From the NCBI GenBank assembly GCA_937903155.1, contig CALCZU010000063.1:1-16479 (forward strand): a stretch of 16,479 nucleotides of DNA, read 5' to 3'. The position numbers and the translations under genes are program-made. The notes below the pieces were generated by a model. The model did not search any database. It was not told the DNA's origin and worked only from the letters and a program-made list of their open reading frames with translations. This DNA comes from an uncultured Bdellovibrionales bacterium (lineage in GTDB: Bacteria > Bdellovibrionota > FAC87 > UBA2466). Shown one piece after another: positions 14,946-16,479 of the stretch (positions within the stretch are counted from its first letter, which is position 1; each line of letters starts with the position of its first letter).

Positions 14946-15731
14946 ATGTCAGTATCCAATGTGAAAGAAAAATGGGCCCTCATCCTCGGAGCCTCTTCTG
15001 GGTTTGGTGAAGCGATTAGTCTCAAACTTGCAGAGCAAGGAATGAACATCGTCGGTGTGCACCTAGATAGAAAAAGCACGATGCCTCACGCGGAAGAAAT
15101 CGCTGCAAAAGTAAAAGCTGCGGGCGTCAAAGCGGTCTTTATGAATGTAAACGCTGCGGACAAAGACAAACGCGCGGACGTCATTGCAGAAATAGCGAAG
15201 ATCGCGCCGAATGGTATCCATTGTCTCGTCCATTCGCTTGCTTTTGGAACGTTGAAACCTTTTGTGGGCCCTGAAAAACTTTCTAAGGAACAGATGGACA
15301 TGACTTTAGACGTGATGGCGCACAGCCTCGTTTACTGGACTCAAGATCTCTTTGAAAAAAATCTTCTTCCCAAAGGCGGAAGAATTTTTGCGATGACAAG
15401 TTCCGGTGGAACGCGCGTTTGGCCCACTTATGGTGCTGTTTCTGCTGCGAAGGCGGCGCTTGAATCCCATTGCCGACAGCTTGCTTTAGAACTCGGGAAA
15501 CACGAAATCGCAGTCAATGCGATTCGCGCGGGCGTCACAGATACCCCGGCCTTGAGAAAAATTCCTGGAAATGAAATTATGGTAAAGACCGCTTCAGAGA
15601 GAAATCCTGGAGGACGACTCACTTCTCCTCACGATGTCGCAAATGTCATTGCGCTTCTCGTACGCGAGGAAGCTCGATGGATGACCGGAAATACTCTAGG
15701 TGTTGACGGCGGCGAAGATATTATTGGGTAG
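14946..15731 (+). CDS. Enoyl-ACP reductase of the FabI/FabL (divergent SDR) type
   Basis: This 261-residue Rossmann-fold oxidoreductase would reduce enoyl-ACP at the end of each fatty acid elongation cycle with NAD(P)H. The cofactor motif is GASSGFGEA (15-23). The catalytic residues Tyr162 and Lys169 are spaced Y-x6-K, the hallmark of enoyl-ACP reductases rather than the Y-x3-K of ordinary short-chain dehydrogenases. VHSLAF (95-100), the segment DTPALRKIPG (199-208), NPGGR (220-224) and the end MTGNTLGVDGG (246-256) also fit FabI/FabL. The second tyrosine that FabI has ten residues before the catalytic one is absent, which leans toward FabL-like or another divergent subgroup. AAGGAG (14935-14940) lies just upstream of the ATG at 14946. 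No other fatty acid gene is adjacent. Confidence 0.85.
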   Translation: MSVSNVKEKWALILGASSGFGEAISLKLAEQGMNIVGVHLDRKSTMPHAEEIAAKVKAAGVKAVFMNVNAADKDKRADVIAEIAKIAPNGIHCLVHSLAFGTLKPFVGPEKLSKEQMDMTLDVMAHSLVYWTQDLFEKNLLPKGGRIFAMTSSGGTRVWPTYGAVSAAKAALESHCRQLALELGKHEIAVNAIRAGVTDTPALRKIPGNEIMVKTASERNPGGRLTSPHDVANVIALLVREEARWMTGNTLGVDGGEDIIG

Positions 15732-15820
15732 TTCCAAGCCCGTCGCTGCGCTCGTCGCAACGACGAGGCTTTACGCAAGAATCGCGAGAAGCTCACACTC
15801 CTCGCGATCTGCATTGAATC
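15732..15820. repeat. Convergent intergenic region with a dispersed repeat and a second hairpin
   Basis: Bases 15741-15765 are a 23/25 match, in the same orientation, to the repeat at 12-36. They include inverted ends cgtcg and cgacg flanked by agcc (15737-15740) and ggct (15767-15770). A second, perfect 8-base-pair hairpin follows: ATCGCGAG at 15781-15788 with CTCGCGAT at 15801-15808, loop 12 bases. No T-run follows either stem on either strand, so these are not textbook terminators. They may nevertheless separate the convergent transcripts of the enoyl reductase and the subtilisin. Confidence 0.7.
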
Positions 15821-16479
15821 TTACATTCCTAAGAAGTGCGGAATATTTACAATCCCTTCGGCAGTGTTCTTGCCTTTCCAAGCGTCGAAGTTATCGCTTG
15901 TGAAGATGAGTTTCTGCTTTGCTTCTTCGGCAGTGTATCCCGCTTGGAGACCCAGCGCTAAGACACCGGCCACCAAAGGAGCGGCCATGCTTGTGCCGCT
16001 GTTATTGCTCCATTTTTCTTTTGGGAAAGTGGAGAATATCTTGTCCCCGGGAGCGGCAACATGGACATTATTGATTCCGTAATTGCTAAACGAGGCCACG
16101 AAATCTTGGTGTTCAGAGGCCGCGACTCCGATCATATTCCAGAGCCCTTCAAATCCGAGCGGATAGATCGTATTCGTGTGCAGATCAATATTGCCTCTTT
16201 CATTTCCAGCAGCACCGACGAAGATGACTTTCTTATCGCCTGCGTAACGAATCGCTTCTCTTAGAAGCGCTAAGTTCGCTTCAGTCGGTTTAAATTGAGA
16301 CCAAGATTCATAAAGTCTCCAACTATTGGAAAGGATCTGAGCGCCGTTATCGACAGCGTATTTAATCCCTTCAGCGGCTTCCGAAAGAAACGCATCGCTC
16401 TTTCCGGTAATCACCTGAACCGGCATAATTTTCACGCCTCTTGCAACCCCACGCGCAACTTTTACCCCATCTTTTTTCT
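15821..16479 (-). CDS. Subtilisin-like serine protease (S8), C-terminal part; 5' end outside window
   Basis: The reading frame stays open to the right edge of the window, so the start lies outside. The visible 219 residues cover the second half of a subtilase catalytic domain. The segment GVARGVKIMPVQV is the usual strand after the catalytic histidine. GAAGNERGN holds the oxyanion-hole Asn, and NNSGTSMAAPLVAGVLAL holds the catalytic Ser. The Asp and His of the triad would be encoded beyond the edge. The chain ends about 45 residues after the Ser motif, with no extra C-terminal domain. A GTG at 16435 could be taken as a start, but the family motif continues upstream of it. Secretion is likely for the family but cannot be seen here. 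Confidence 0.92.
   Translation of the reverse strand, partial: KKDGVKVARGVARGVKIMPVQVITGKSDAFLSEAAEGIKYAVDNGAQILSNSWRLYESWSQFKPTEANLALLREAIRYAGDKKVIFVGAAGNERGNIDLHTNTIYPLGFEGLWNMIGVAASEHQDFVASFSNYGINNVHVAAPGDKIFSTFPKEKWSNNSGTSMAAPLVAGVLALGLQAGYTAEEAKQKLIFTSDNFDAWKGKNTAEGIVNIPHFLGM

Noticed and set aside
16433..16435. GTG as the start of the subtilisin gene
   Set aside because: The frame is open to the window edge, and the upstream residues continue the subtilase motif (GVARG), so the gene is cut by the window rather than starting here.

Overview
The window is a dense, mostly + strand bacterial chromosome segment of moderate GC. Several features together suggest a Bdellovibrionota-like or other deltaproteobacterial-type Gram-negative: a Lol-type outer-membrane lipoprotein exporter, a class I lysyl-tRNA synthetase, a Bat-type operon and several secreted proteases. 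The lineage is inferred from gene content only; no rRNA or other phylogenetic marker gives a firm placement.

Layout. (1) At 1-163 is a gene-free edge with an intergenic repeat. A minus-strand pair follows: a LolC/LolE-like permease (164-1372) preceded by a proline-rich anchored protein (1419-1883). (2) Divergent from these is a + strand run: class I LysRS (1942-3546), a DUF4442 hotdog protein (3600-4109) and a secreted trypsin-like protease (4208-4996) that ends in a strong hairpin terminator. (3) Convergent to the protease is a minus-strand pair: a [2Fe-2S] ferredoxin (6153-6443) and a secreted protein with a caspase-like His/Cys signature (5054-6133). (4) From 6513 to 13144 is a tightly overlapping six-gene Bat-type operon: MoxR ATPase, DUF58 protein, a membrane-anchored BatD/DUF4381-like protein, a BatA-like VWA protein, a BatB VWA protein fused to BatC-type TPRs, and a BatD-like protein. 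(5) Behind its own promoter lies rpoZ, then a DUF4340 membrane protein and a FabI/FabL-type enoyl-ACP reductase. (6) At the right edge is the C-terminal part of a minus-strand subtilisin, separated from the reductase by a second copy of the repeat seen at the left edge.

How the genes work together. The MoxR-to-BatD block is the one clear multi-protein system. A cytoplasmic AAA+ ATPase and a DUF58 protein would act with two inner-membrane VWA proteins carrying metal-site (MIDAS) motifs and two periplasmic beta-rich, single-pass proteins. Bat systems are linked to envelope stress and aerotolerance, but their biochemistry is poorly defined. The other genes are housekeeping (lysS, rpoZ, enoyl reductase, lipoprotein export) or secreted hydrolases.

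The least conventional items are the caspase-like secreted protein next to a ferredoxin, the doubled BatD-like layout inside the Bat operon, the 59-base overlap that forces a signal peptide to be encoded inside the DUF58 gene, and the 25-base repeat shared by the two ends of the window. I saw no tRNA, rRNA, CRISPR array, insertion sequence or prophage.
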